Below are positions 25,411-32,946 of a stretch of 50,521 nt of DNA, in pieces. How positions within the stretch are numbered: the stretch's first letter is position 1; every line of letters starts with the position of its first letter. The notes under the pieces were generated by a model that was not told the DNA's origin, searched no databases, and saw only the letters and a list, made by a program, of their open reading frames with translations. Source of the stretch: an uncultured Acidimicrobiales bacterium (GTDB taxonomy: Bacteria; Actinomycetota; Acidimicrobiia; Acidimicrobiales; SHLQ01). Both the position numbers and the translations under genes were made by a program. Location: assembly GCA_938023735.1 (NCBI GenBank), contig CALJDK010000140.1:1-50521 (forward strand), given 5' to 3'.

Positions 25411-26781
25411 CTACGCGTTGTTTAGTAGCCAGAGGCCGAGGCAGCTGTAGAGAACCATGACGAGCAACATGACGTACTGGCTTCGTAGGGCGTTGACTGA
25501 GCCGGTGGAAGTGTTGTGGTCGACGATCTCCATCGATCGGTCGTGGGCAACGAGCACCGCACCGATGTGACCGAACAGAATCGCCAGCACCTGAATCCAG
25601 GCGATGGCGGTAGGACTCAGCCACGTAAGGTTTGCGGTGCTGTCGGCCTGACCGAAGAGGTTCCAGCCCAAGCCAGCCGGGTCCGAGAGTCGAAACCAGA
25701 AGGTCTGCACTTCGTCAGCAAGTAGCTGGGCATAGTGGGCAATGGCGTAACCGAACACGATTGGAACCAACGACGGCGTGAAGCTGTCGGTAACCCACTC
25801 GGGGTCGAGTCCGGTGACCTTGCATGTCCACCGGATCCCCACCCCGAACAGTGCGGTGACCAGCAGGATCGACAGTATGAGGCCAATGGTGAGGGTGACG
25901 GCGCCACCCCAGCCGCTGGGCCGTCCGAAGATATCTCGGCCAGCTTCGCTCTCGACGAATCCGTCGAAGGTGGTGCCTCCGAGTACCACCAGCAGCGTGG
26001 CCAATGTGCCCCGCAGAACCGGCGTGGTAGCTAGGCCCGACATGGGCGCTCGTGCGGTTAGACCCGATGCCGTCTCGGACCCAGGCGAGAATCGTCCGAC
26101 GCCGGTAGCCGCCGATCGGGCAACGATTCCCATCGCACCGATCATGGCCAGCAAGGCGCCGAAGGGCTCGTTGTCGGCGATCCAGGATGCTCCCCACCGC
26201 AGGGTAAGCACGATGATCACCACGATATGGACAAGGAGTGCCCACGCCAGCACACGAGGCGAACTGCCCGACGGGTGCGCAAGCTCAATAAACAGGAACA
26301 CGAACATTCCGGCCGCTGCAGGAAGATGTCCGAGCCGAGGCGGAGCGTCGGTCACGGCCATACCAAGCCTGCTGGCGATGACCTCGACTCCCCGAGCGAT
26401 GGTGGTGAAGGGGCTGATTGCTCGCCACACGTCGCCGAACAGGCCGGCGATCAGCTGAGCGCCAACCCACGCCACCACATAGAAAGTCACCGGCAACACA
26501 TTTTGCGCGTCGGTGTCGGCACCGAAGAACCCGGCCCACAGACACAGCAGGAGCAGACCCAACGCCACTACCTGTCCGATACCTCGAAGGCCACCAAGCC
26601 ATGCCGGGATACGATCGCCGAGAAGCCGTCGGCCAATGGCCGCCTGGGCAAGCCGGGGCTCTTTCCAGAGCACGCCAAGAGCAACGAACGACAGGCCCAG
26701 GGCTATCGCTGCCCCCCAGGTGAACATCCAGAGGGGCAGCGGGAGATCGCCTCGACTACCGACACCATGCGCAAAGAGCAT
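25411..26781 (-). CDS. Polytopic membrane protein of the fenitrothion-hydrolase-annotated family
   Basis: A 456-residue integral membrane protein with about eleven hydrophobic helices. The N-terminal FAHGVGSRGDLPLPLWMF matches the A-H-G-x-x-x-R-x-D-L-P-x-P motif of actinobacterial membrane proteins that databases often call fenitrothion hydrolase. Other conserved-looking points are GAWRAISPFTT-like VWRAISPFTTI and a helix with AHYAQLLADE. Despite the name, no hydrolase motif is visible, and a transport or metal/respiratory role is equally possible. It starts nine bases after the lipoprotein gene ends, so the two form an operon with the upstream membrane protein. The His in AHG and AHY near polar residues in helices could bind metal; that is inference. 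Confidence 0.75.
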   Translation of the reverse strand: MLFAHGVGSRGDLPLPLWMFTWGAAIALGLSFVALGVLWKEPRLAQAAIGRRLLGDRIPAWLGGLRGIGQVVALGLLLLCLWAGFFGADTDAQNVLPVTFYVVAWVGAQLIAGLFGDVWRAISPFTTIARGVEVIASRLGMAVTDAPPRLGHLPAAAGMFVFLFIELAHPSGSSPRVLAWALLVHIVVIIVLTLRWGASWIADNEPFGALLAMIGAMGIVARSAATGVGRFSPGSETASGLTARAPMSGLATTPVLRGTLATLLVVLGGTTFDGFVESEAGRDIFGRPSGWGGAVTLTIGLILSILLVTALFGVGIRWTCKVTGLDPEWVTDSFTPSLVPIVFGYAIAHYAQLLADEVQTFWFRLSDPAGLGWNLFGQADSTANLTWLSPTAIAWIQVLAILFGHIGAVLVAHDRSMEIVDHNTSTGSVNALRSQYVMLLVMVLYSCLGLWLLNNA

Positions 26782-26789
26782 GACCGGTT

Positions 26790-28043
26790 CTACTTCGTGC
26801 TCAGCTCGAACAAGAACTTGCCGCTCTCTTCAAGCTCGACCTCGAACAGGCCTGGAGCCTCGGCCACAAAGTCGAGAATGGCGGTCTCGCCCGGAACGAG
26901 CTCGACGAACAGGTTGTAGCCGTGCACGTGAACAAGTTCGGCAACGTCGCTGCTGATCATGAGCCGAACGTTCTGGCCCTGCTCAACCTCGACGCGGTCG
27001 CTGTCTGATCCGTTGGCATCGATCGTGACCTGACCGTCAGCGAGATCAACCATCACCATCACGGCATCTGTCGGCGCTTCAGGTTCACCACCTGGTTCGC
27101 CAACGGTTCGTTCCAGCGCCACCGGCTCGCCGTCGAGCACATAGTCACGATGGTCGTTGGTGCTCAGCTGCACCGTGATGGTGTGTTCACCGGGCCCCTG
27201 ATCGGGCACGTAAAACCAGTTGCCATAGATCCGCCCCTGCCGCACACCGTCGATCAGCAGATGAAGATGACCTTCCCCGTCGACATGGCTGGTGCTGGCG
27301 TTCTGGGGAGACACGGTGAAGCCGTCTGCCCACTGGACTTCGAAGTTCCAGCCACCTCGGGGATCATCGAACAGCTCAAGCGATACGAGGCCGGCGTCGT
27401 CGCCAATGACCTCCACCGTGTCCGTGCCACCATGGCTATGCCCTGCGGCTTCAGGGGCCGTGACCGTTTCCGCTGCCGCGATCCGTTCGCCATCGACAGC
27501 GTACGGAGCATGGGTATTGGCGTTGAGTTCCACCTCGATCGTGTGCTCGCCGGCATCGAGACCATCGACATGAATCCAGTCGTTGTAGAACCGACCCTGC
27601 TTCTCACCATCGACAAGCAGATGCATATGGCCCTCGCCATCGACATGGTCGGAGCTGGCGTTCTCGGGTGACACGGTGAAGTTGGTGGTGGTGACCGCCA
27701 CGTTGAAACCCGACTTCGGGTCGTCGACAACCTCGATCGCGACCGTCGGTGCCACCGCAGCATCGACCTCGATCATCGCGCCATGGTCATGATCGTGTCC
27801 GGCAGCCTCGTCAGACTCGCTGTGTTCGCTGTCGTCGCTGTGTTCATTGTCGGCGTCATGGCCGGCAGGTTCGTCGTCGCTGGCTTCCTCGTCGGAAACA
27901 GCTTCGGATTCGGTATCGGCATCGTTCGGTGATGAGGCTGCCGATTCGGTGGAAGTGGTGCTACTTCCACAAGCCGCTGCCAACAGCGCAAAAGCGCTCA
28001 AGGCAACAACGGCGGCAAAACGCCGCGCACGTAACGTAATCAT
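26790..28043 (-). CDS. His-rich lipoprotein with duplicated domain and cupredoxin-like C-terminus
   Basis: A 417-residue exported lipoprotein. The lipobox LLAAACGSS follows a basic N-terminus and hydrophobic helix. A long Asp/Glu/Ser/His linker ends in AGHDHDHG. Two copies of one beta domain follow: the first has FTVSPENASSDHVDGEGHMHLLVDG, split here as FTVSPENAS and HVDGEGHMHLL, and the second has FTVSPQNAS and HVDGEGHLHLL, both ending G-E-H-T-I-x-V-x-L. The H-V-D-G-E-G-H-x-H pattern in each is a likely metal site. The last 90 residues (VTIDANGSD, VELVHVHGYNLF, PGETAILDF) look like a cupredoxin or CusF-type domain. A copper or other metal-handling role is inferred. ATG at 28043 with AGGA seven bases upstream. 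Operon with the flanking membrane proteins. Confidence 0.8.
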   Translation of the reverse strand: MITLRARRFAAVVALSAFALLAAACGSSTTSTESAASSPNDADTESEAVSDEEASDDEPAGHDADNEHSDDSEHSESDEAAGHDHDHGAMIEVDAAVAPTVAIEVVDDPKSGFNVAVTTTNFTVSPENASSDHVDGEGHMHLLVDGEKQGRFYNDWIHVDGLDAGEHTIEVELNANTHAPYAVDGERIAAAETVTAPEAAGHSHGGTDTVEVIGDDAGLVSLELFDDPRGGWNFEVQWADGFTVSPQNASTSHVDGEGHLHLLIDGVRQGRIYGNWFYVPDQGPGEHTITVQLSTNDHRDYVLDGEPVALERTVGEPGGEPEAPTDAVMVMVDLADGQVTIDANGSDSDRVEVEQGQNVRLMISSDVAELVHVHGYNLFVELVPGETAILDFVAEAPGLFEVELEESGKFLFELSTK

Positions 28044-28108
28044 TTGGGTCCTAGGGGAGAAAGAGAAAAACGGGTGGTTGGTTGGGCTGCATCGGGCAAC
28101 CGAAAACG

Positions 28109-28753
28109 TTAGATACGAACCAACCACGCCGGTGGACCACGTGGCGCAGAAACCCGGCTAACGACCGACGAAAAGACCCGGACTCGACGGGGTGCAGCGA
28201 CTACAGAATCGCTTGCGAATCGAAACTCCGCTCGGAGCGTGGCCTTCTGAGCCACAATCTCGCCAACCCGGCGAAGAAGGCGGACAATAACCATCGACAC
28301 CAGCGGAACGAGCATGATGCCCAGCACGACCGCAGGGTGGGTGAGAACCTGTCCAATCGATTGGCCGGCCAGAAGGCCCTCGATGGTTTCCTGACCAACA
28401 AACATCGGGCCGGCGATCATCGCGATCGATGCCGGACGAACCAGTGCCGACACGCCACCTCGTGCACTTGTCAGGTTGCGAACCTGGCGGAGAATGAGCG
28501 CTACCGCCGAGAGCACGGCCACCGGAGTAACGATTGCCCACTGCGCCGAGACGTGGCCATGATCGCCAAAACTGCCAGTGTTTCCAAAGCCAGCGGTGTT
28601 TCCAATGCCAGTAATGCTGCCTAACGACACCATTGGGTACGCCAGCACGTAGGCAAGCTGATGAACCACCAGCGAAGCAAGGGCGGCGAGGGCAACGAGT
28701 ATTGCCGCGTCGATGCGGGACCCGAACCCGTCGCGCTTCCCGTCGCCGATCAT
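28109..28753 (-). CDS. Small polytopic membrane protein, unknown function
   Basis: A 214-residue membrane protein with about five predicted helices: an N-terminal one (AAILVALAALASLVVHQLAYVLAYP), a loop with G-N-T-x-G-F-G-N-T repeats and DHGHVSAQW, then AIVTPVAVLSAVALI, ALVRPASIAMIAGPMFVGQETIEG, and HPAVVLGIMLVPLVSMVIVRLL. The H-Q in the first helix, D-H-G-H in the loop and a Q-E-T-x-E in the third helix are polar points that could hold a metal. The ATG at 28753 is chosen over upstream codons because the hydrophobic segment starts soon after and the divergent lipoprotein gene needs promoter space. It precedes the His-rich lipoprotein by 65 bases and probably heads the operon. Confidence 0.7.
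   Translation of the reverse strand: MIGDGKRDGFGSRIDAAILVALAALASLVVHQLAYVLAYPMVSLGSITGIGNTAGFGNTGSFGDHGHVSAQWAIVTPVAVLSAVALILRQVRNLTSARGGVSALVRPASIAMIAGPMFVGQETIEGLLAGQSIGQVLTHPAVVLGIMLVPLVSMVIVRLLRRVGEIVAQKATLRAEFRFASDSVVAAPRRVRVFSSVVSRVSAPRGPPAWLVRI
28568..28621 (-). repeat. 18-bp-period tandem repeat in membrane protein gene
   Basis: About three imperfect copies with a shared TTTCCAA/GCCAG core on the plus strand code for the repeated G-N-T/G-F-G-N-T loop of the membrane protein. Confidence 0.65.
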
Positions 28754-28831
28754 GGGTTGAGTATACCCACCCCTCTTTACCGGGGATCGTCGCGCTGGAT
28801 GGCTTTCGGCGACGCCTGCCACACTAGAGAC

Positions 28832-29737
28832 GTGGCCCAACAACTCTTCGCCCGACGCCCGGTGTTCCTCGTGTTGCTTGTGGCACTTGTTCTTGTGCTG
28901 GCGCTCGCGGGCTGCTCATCGTCTGACGACCCTCGGGATGCGCTCGACACCGACACTGCCCAGGCGTCCGTCTCGACATCAGCGCCCACCACCACCACCA
29001 TCCCTCCAGCCCCAGAAACCACTCGCTCCACCGTCCCCGCCGAACCGGAGGCAACCGTCCCACCGGCAACCGATGCCCTGGTGCCGACAAGTCTGGTCGA
29101 GGTCACAGCCGACGACGAGCTGGTCCGCCGACCCGAAGAGAATGCGGGTACCGACGAAGGTAATCACTGGATCGGACGCAACGTCATGACCGATTCGTCG
29201 GTGGAAGTGGTGTGGTCAGAAGTCGACGGAACCAGTGTTATCTACCGGGTGTATCGAGCGCCGATCACCGCCGATCTCGACCGGGAAAACATCGCGCTCA
29301 CCAACGATCTCCTCGTGTACGAGGGACCTAGCGGCGTCACCACCTTCGTTGACGGCACCGTCGAAACCGGAACCTTCTACTCGTATCTGTTGGCGGTCGA
29401 CGTCGACGGGACCACCCTTCCAAGGCGCTGGGCCAACGCTCTTGCGGTTACCGACACCGAACCGCCATCGCCGATCACGAACCTTGAAAGCGAGATCGTC
29501 GACGGCGAAGTGGTCCTTCGGTGGGACCCGTCAACCGACAACGTCGAGTTCGCCTCGTACTCGGTATCGCTGGTGGTAGACGGCGAGCTTCGGTACCTCG
29601 GCGGAGGCGGCGACCAGGCACAGGCAAGCTTTGTCGACACCAGACCCGAGCCAGGCACCAACACCTATTCGGTGCAGGCCGTCGACTTCCACAACAACCG
29701 AACCGAAGAAGCACGCATCGAAGTAACGGTGGGGTAG
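28832..29737 (+). CDS. Lipoprotein with fibronectin-III-like domains
   Basis: A 301-residue secreted lipoprotein. The signal helix PVFLVLLVALVLVLALAGCSSSDD ends in the lipobox L-A-G-C. A Thr/Pro/Ala-rich linker of about 70 residues (T-T-T-T-I-P-P-A-P) follows. Two beta-sandwich segments of fibronectin-III type come next: the first with VEVVWSEVDGTSVIYRVYRA and TFYSYLLAVDVDG, the second with VVLRWDPSTDNVEFASYSVSLV and NTYSVQAVDFHNNRT, both typical W-x-x-x-x-D-x-x-x-x-x-Y-x-V and Y-x-V-x-A-x-D strands. No enzymatic domain is present; a binding or scaffolding role at the cell surface is likely. The GTG at 28832 begins the signal peptide. Divergent from the membrane-protein operon, 78 bases apart. 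Confidence 0.82.
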   Translation: MAQQLFARRPVFLVLLVALVLVLALAGCSSSDDPRDALDTDTAQASVSTSAPTTTTIPPAPETTRSTVPAEPEATVPPATDALVPTSLVEVTADDELVRRPEENAGTDEGNHWIGRNVMTDSSVEVVWSEVDGTSVIYRVYRAPITADLDRENIALTNDLLVYEGPSGVTTFVDGTVETGTFYSYLLAVDVDGTTLPRRWANALAVTDTEPPSPITNLESEIVDGEVVLRWDPSTDNVEFASYSVSLVVDGELRYLGGGGDQAQASFVDTRPEPGTNTYSVQAVDFHNNRTEEARIEVTVG

Positions 29738-29750
29738 CCGCCCGGGATTT

Positions 29751-29784
29751 CGTTCGAACGCGCCAGCAGCGTAGGTTCGAACCT
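29751..29784. promoter_or_regulatory. Two TTCGAA palindromes before the acyl-CoA dehydrogenase gene
   Basis: CGTTCGAACG (29751-29760) and AGGTTCGAACCT (29773-29784) are both perfect palindromes, centres 23 bases apart, the second touching the ATG at 29785. They look like a tandem operator for a dimeric regulator. No binding protein can be named, and chance occurrence in GC-rich DNA is possible. Confidence 0.4.
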
Positions 29785-31023
29785 ATGGCCATTGATTTCA
29801 CGCTCTCCGCTGAACACGAAGCGATCCGCGACCGGATCCGTACCTTCATCAACGATGTCGTCAAGCCGGGTGAGGCCAAGATCGACGGACATGGTGACGA
29901 ACCCGCACTCGAAGGCAAAGACCGCCTTGGCGTGCTCCTCGATATGCGCAAGCAGGCATACAAGGCAGGCTTGTGGCTTCCGCATATGCCCGAAGAGGTC
30001 GGCGGCATGGGCCTCGGGCACGTGGCGATGGCCATGGTGCAGGCCGAAGCCGCAAAGTCTCGTTACGGCCCCTGGGTACTCAACGCTCAGGCTCCCGATG
30101 AAGGCAACATGCACACCCTTCATCATTGGGCCACCGATCAGCAGAAGGAGAAGTACCTCGCTCCGTTGCTGGAAGGAAAGACCTGGTCGTGCTTTGCGAT
30201 GACCGAACCCGAGGTCGCCGGCTCAGACCCCACCCTCATCAGAACCAACGCGTACGAAGACGGCGACGAGTGGGTTATCAACGGCCACAAGTGGTTTATC
30301 TCCAATGCCCATCGGGCTAACTTTGCCATCCTTGTTGCCCGCACCGAGGAGAACCCGGAGATCCCGCAGGCCGCCAACAGTGCATTCATCGTCGACCTTC
30401 CAAGCGAAGGTTGGAACGAGGTTCGCCAGATCGAGACCATGCACGGCAGCACTGGTCATAGCGAAATCGTCATCGAGGACCTTCGGGTTCACAAGGATCA
30501 GATGCTCGGCGGCCGAGGCCAGGGCCACCTTCTCGGCCAATACCGTCTTGGGCCGGCTCGACTCGCCCATTGCATGCGCTGGATCTCCCAGGCCGAAACG
30601 GCTCTCGACATGATGGTCGACCGTTCACTCAACCGCTTCTCTCACGGCTCACTTCTGGCCGAGAAGCAGGGTATTCAGTGGATGATTGCCGACTCGGCGA
30701 TGGAGCTGTACCAGGGCAAGCTGATGGTGCTTCATGCTGCATCGAAGATCGATGCCGGCGAGGATTTCAAGGCCGAGGTCTCCATGGCCAAGCACTTTGT
30801 TGCTAACTCGCTGAACCGCATCATCGATCGATCGATCCAGGTTCACGGCGCGCTCGGCTACTCGACCGACACTCCCCTGGCCCATATGTACCAGCACGCC
30901 CGCTGGGCCCGGTTCGCCGACGGCGCTGACGAGGTTCACCAGATGCGAATCGCCCAGCGGACCATCGCCGCCTACACCGACGAAGGCACAACAAAACGAG
31001 CCACCGGCAATCTTCCGATTTAA
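29785..31023 (+). CDS. Acyl-CoA dehydrogenase
   Basis: A 412-residue FAD-dependent acyl-CoA dehydrogenase that introduces the alpha-beta double bond in acyl-CoA esters. The N-terminal helical domain starts with DFTLSAEHEAIRDRIRTF. The FAD/substrate signature is SCFAMTEPEVAGSDPTLIRT (A-x-T-E-P-x-x-G-S-D). WVINGHKWFISNAHRA is the middle beta domain, and the C-terminal helical domain holds IQVHGALGYSTDTPLAHMYQHAR (Q-x-x-G-x-x-G-Y), followed by ADGADEVHQMRIAQRTI. At the catalytic base position this layout, with D-G-x-x-E-V-H, matches the ACAD10/11-like or long-chain branch. The ATG at 29785 abuts a palindrome. Chain-length preference cannot be read. No other beta-oxidation gene is adjacent. Confidence 0.93.
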   Translation: MAIDFTLSAEHEAIRDRIRTFINDVVKPGEAKIDGHGDEPALEGKDRLGVLLDMRKQAYKAGLWLPHMPEEVGGMGLGHVAMAMVQAEAAKSRYGPWVLNAQAPDEGNMHTLHHWATDQQKEKYLAPLLEGKTWSCFAMTEPEVAGSDPTLIRTNAYEDGDEWVINGHKWFISNAHRANFAILVARTEENPEIPQAANSAFIVDLPSEGWNEVRQIETMHGSTGHSEIVIEDLRVHKDQMLGGRGQGHLLGQYRLGPARLAHCMRWISQAETALDMMVDRSLNRFSHGSLLAEKQGIQWMIADSAMELYQGKLMVLHAASKIDAGEDFKAEVSMAKHFVANSLNRIIDRSIQVHGALGYSTDTPLAHMYQHARWARFADGADEVHQMRIAQRTIAAYTDEGTTKRATGNLPI

Positions 31024-31103
31024 ACATCACAGCCGTCAGAATACGGTTCCAGACACCTTACTTCGTATTGATTCGTATTGATGGATGTCGATATGACTTG
31101 GCT

Positions 31104-31784
31104 TTACGGTAGGTCGTTGAGGAACTCTTTGATTGCCGCGGCTACTGGGGTGCCGTGCTTTCTGTGGACGCTGTGGCCGGCGTCGGGGATAACGACCGAT
31201 GCTTTCACGTTGAGGTATTTTTCGAACACTGCCGCCGATGCGGCGAAGCGTTTGTCGTGTTCGCCAACGATGACCAGCGTTGGTGCCGTGATCTGATCGA
31301 GGCTATCGATAACCCACGAGTCGGTGTGCTTCGAAATCACCTCGCTGCCTTCGGGAACCTCAAACTTCGCCGCCGAAACATCGACCGAGTCGTTCCATTG
31401 CTCACGGGCTTCGTCGTTCCGAAACCCCGGTCCCGCAGCAACCAAAACCAGGCCACGAACCTGCTCGGGATGCAAAAGCGCATAGGCAAGCGACAAGTAA
31501 CCGCCAAGCGAATGACCCGCGAGCACCACGGGCTCGCCTGTGCCGTTCGCTCCCTCGACAACGCGGGTCAGGTCGGCGAGCGCATGGTCGCGCGTGTAGT
31601 GACCCGGGGACACGATTTCGGATTGGCCGTGACCACGAAGATCCCATGTGGTGTTGCTGGCCGACTCGTCCATCGCAGCAACCACACTGTCCCAGGCGGT
31701 CGACGTGTCGATCCAGCCGTGGGTGTAAACAACCGAGGGGCCGCTGCCCGATTGTGTGACGTGAAGATTGATGGTGGATTCCAT
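31104..31784 (-). CDS. Alpha/beta hydrolase
   Basis: A 226-residue alpha/beta-hydrolase fold enzyme. VVYTHGWIDTSTAW is the oxyanion-hole region (H-G-W). TTWDLRGHGQSE is the D-x-R-G-x-G-x-S strand. VVLAGHSLGGYLSLAYA carries the nucleophile Ser in G-H-S-L-G-G. TLVIVGEHDKRF supplies the acidic residue (G-x-x-D), and IPDAGHSVHRKHG the catalytic His. All three triad residues are present. The short cap and small size point to a small-molecule esterase, lactonase or epoxide-type hydrolase; the substrate is unknown. ATG at 31784. It lies convergent with the acyl-CoA dehydrogenase (80-base gap) and divergent from the DUF2461 gene. Confidence 0.9.
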   Translation of the reverse strand: MESTINLHVTQSGSGPSVVYTHGWIDTSTAWDSVVAAMDESASNTTWDLRGHGQSEIVSPGHYTRDHALADLTRVVEGANGTGEPVVLAGHSLGGYLSLAYALLHPEQVRGLVLVAAGPGFRNDEAREQWNDSVDVSAAKFEVPEGSEVISKHTDSWVIDSLDQITAPTLVIVGEHDKRFAASAAVFEKYLNVKASVVIPDAGHSVHRKHGTPVAAAIKEFLNDLP

Positions 31785-31846
31785 CGGCGCATCGTAGGCG
31801 TCGCATCCGCTCAACCCAGAAATCTCGGCCGACTAGCCTGTGCACC

Positions 31847-32545
31847 ATGGCAGACTCAACACTGTTCGCCGGCTTCCCAAAGGAAGGACTGACGTTTCTC
31901 ACCGAGTTGGGAGACGAGGACAACCCCAAGGACAAAGCGTGGTTCACCGACCACCGATCGACCTACGACCAATTCGTGGTTGCGCCAGCAAAGGCGTTTG
32001 TCGAGGCGATGGGCGAATCGCTTGGCGCAGCCATCTCGCCTCATATCGTTGCGTTACCCAAAACCAACGGATCGATCGCCCCGATCAACAACGATCTACG
32101 GTTCTCCCCGGGCGCGACGCCGTACAAGGATCACCTGATGTTTCGCTTCTGGGAAGGCGAGAATAAGAAGACAGCGCCCACACTGATGCTTCGGCTCAGC
32201 CCCACCGATGGCGTTGGCTTTGCTACCTCGATTGCCCTCCCCGATCTGGACCTGTGGCGAAGCGCGGTTGCGGCCGACAGCACCGGCGGGCGACTTGTCG
32301 ACGCGATCGAAACGCTCCAGCAAGCCACAAAAGCTGACCTCGTGGGAGAAGCCCTCAAGAACGCACCGAAGCCCTACGATAACGATCACCCTCGAGCAGC
32401 TCTGCTTCGCCACAAGGGATTCCAGGTGCGATGGATCAAAAAGACCCCGGCATCGATAACCAAACCGTCGTTCGTAGCCTGGTGCACCAAAGAGCTCGGC
32501 CGGACGACAGCGGTTCACCAGTGGTTGCTGAAGAATCTGACCTGA
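31847..32545 (+). CDS. DUF2461 family protein (TIGR02453-like)
   Basis: A 232-residue soluble protein matching the DUF2461 family of unknown function. Family hallmarks are present: FAGFPKEGLTFLTEL with the N-D-K-x-W-F-like stretch NPKDKAWFTDHRSTYDQFVVAP, then PINNDLRFSPGATPYKDHLMFRFWEG (R-F-S-x-D-K-x-P-Y-K-x-H), and a C-terminal PFVAWCTKE-like segment. The conserved R-F-S...P-Y-K core suggests a binding site, but no activity is known to me. The next gene's ATG shares the A of this gene's TGA, so the two are translationally linked. The ATG at 31847 is the first and fits the family start. Confidence 0.85.
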   Translation: MADSTLFAGFPKEGLTFLTELGDEDNPKDKAWFTDHRSTYDQFVVAPAKAFVEAMGESLGAAISPHIVALPKTNGSIAPINNDLRFSPGATPYKDHLMFRFWEGENKKTAPTLMLRLSPTDGVGFATSIALPDLDLWRSAVAADSTGGRLVDAIETLQQATKADLVGEALKNAPKPYDNDHPRAALLRHKGFQVRWIKKTPASITKPSFVAWCTKELGRTTAVHQWLLKNLT

Positions 32546-32946
32546 TGACCAAGCGCTCCACCACCGGTGCCTGCCCGTGCGGCTCAGGCGCCACCTATAC
32601 CGATTGCTGTGGCCCTATCCACCGTTCGGGCGCCGGCTTCGGCACAACGGCCGAATCACTCATGCGGGCGCGCTATACCGCCTATGTGCTCAACGACCGT
32701 CCCTTTGTTCTGTCATCCTGGCATCCCGATACTCGACCGGGCACCGTCACCTTCAGCCCTCAACAAGAGTGGCTCGGACTCGAGATCATTGCGACGCAGC
32801 GAGGCGGCCCACTCGATAGCGAAGGCACCGTCGAGTTCATCGCCAAGTTTCGGCACGGTACCGAGTTCTTCGAGCTTCACGAACTCAGCACGTTCGAACG
32901 GGTCGACGGAAACTGGCTCTATGCAACCGGCGGCGACCCGGACTAA
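32545..32946 (+). CDS. ychJ: YchJ-family SEC-C motif protein (UPF0225)
   Basis: A 133-residue protein of the YchJ/UPF0225 family. The N-terminal zinc motif C-P-C-G-S-G followed by Y-x-D-C-C-G-P is a SEC-C-type zinc knuckle. SLMRARYTAYVLNDRPFVLSSWHP is the family's S-x-M-R-S/A-R-Y-x-A-Y signature, and the rest is an NTF2-like beta sheet (LGLEIIATQRGG, GTVEFIAKFR). Function is unknown in the family. The ATG overlaps the DUF2461 stop by one base, and its end overlaps the stop of the converging GGDEF-EAL gene by four bases (CTAA). An upstream reading to 32431 lies in the preceding gene and lacks homology. Confidence 0.9.
   Translation: MTKRSTTGACPCGSGATYTDCCGPIHRSGAGFGTTAESLMRARYTAYVLNDRPFVLSSWHPDTRPGTVTFSPQQEWLGLEIIATQRGGPLDSEGTVEFIAKFRHGTEFFELHELSTFERVDGNWLYATGGDPD

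Noticed and set aside
31024..31103. Possible promoter or small RNA between the acyl-CoA dehydrogenase and the hydrolase.
   Set aside because: The two genes converge here; only a short ATTGATTCGTATTGATG direct repeat was seen and no hairpin with a T-tract.
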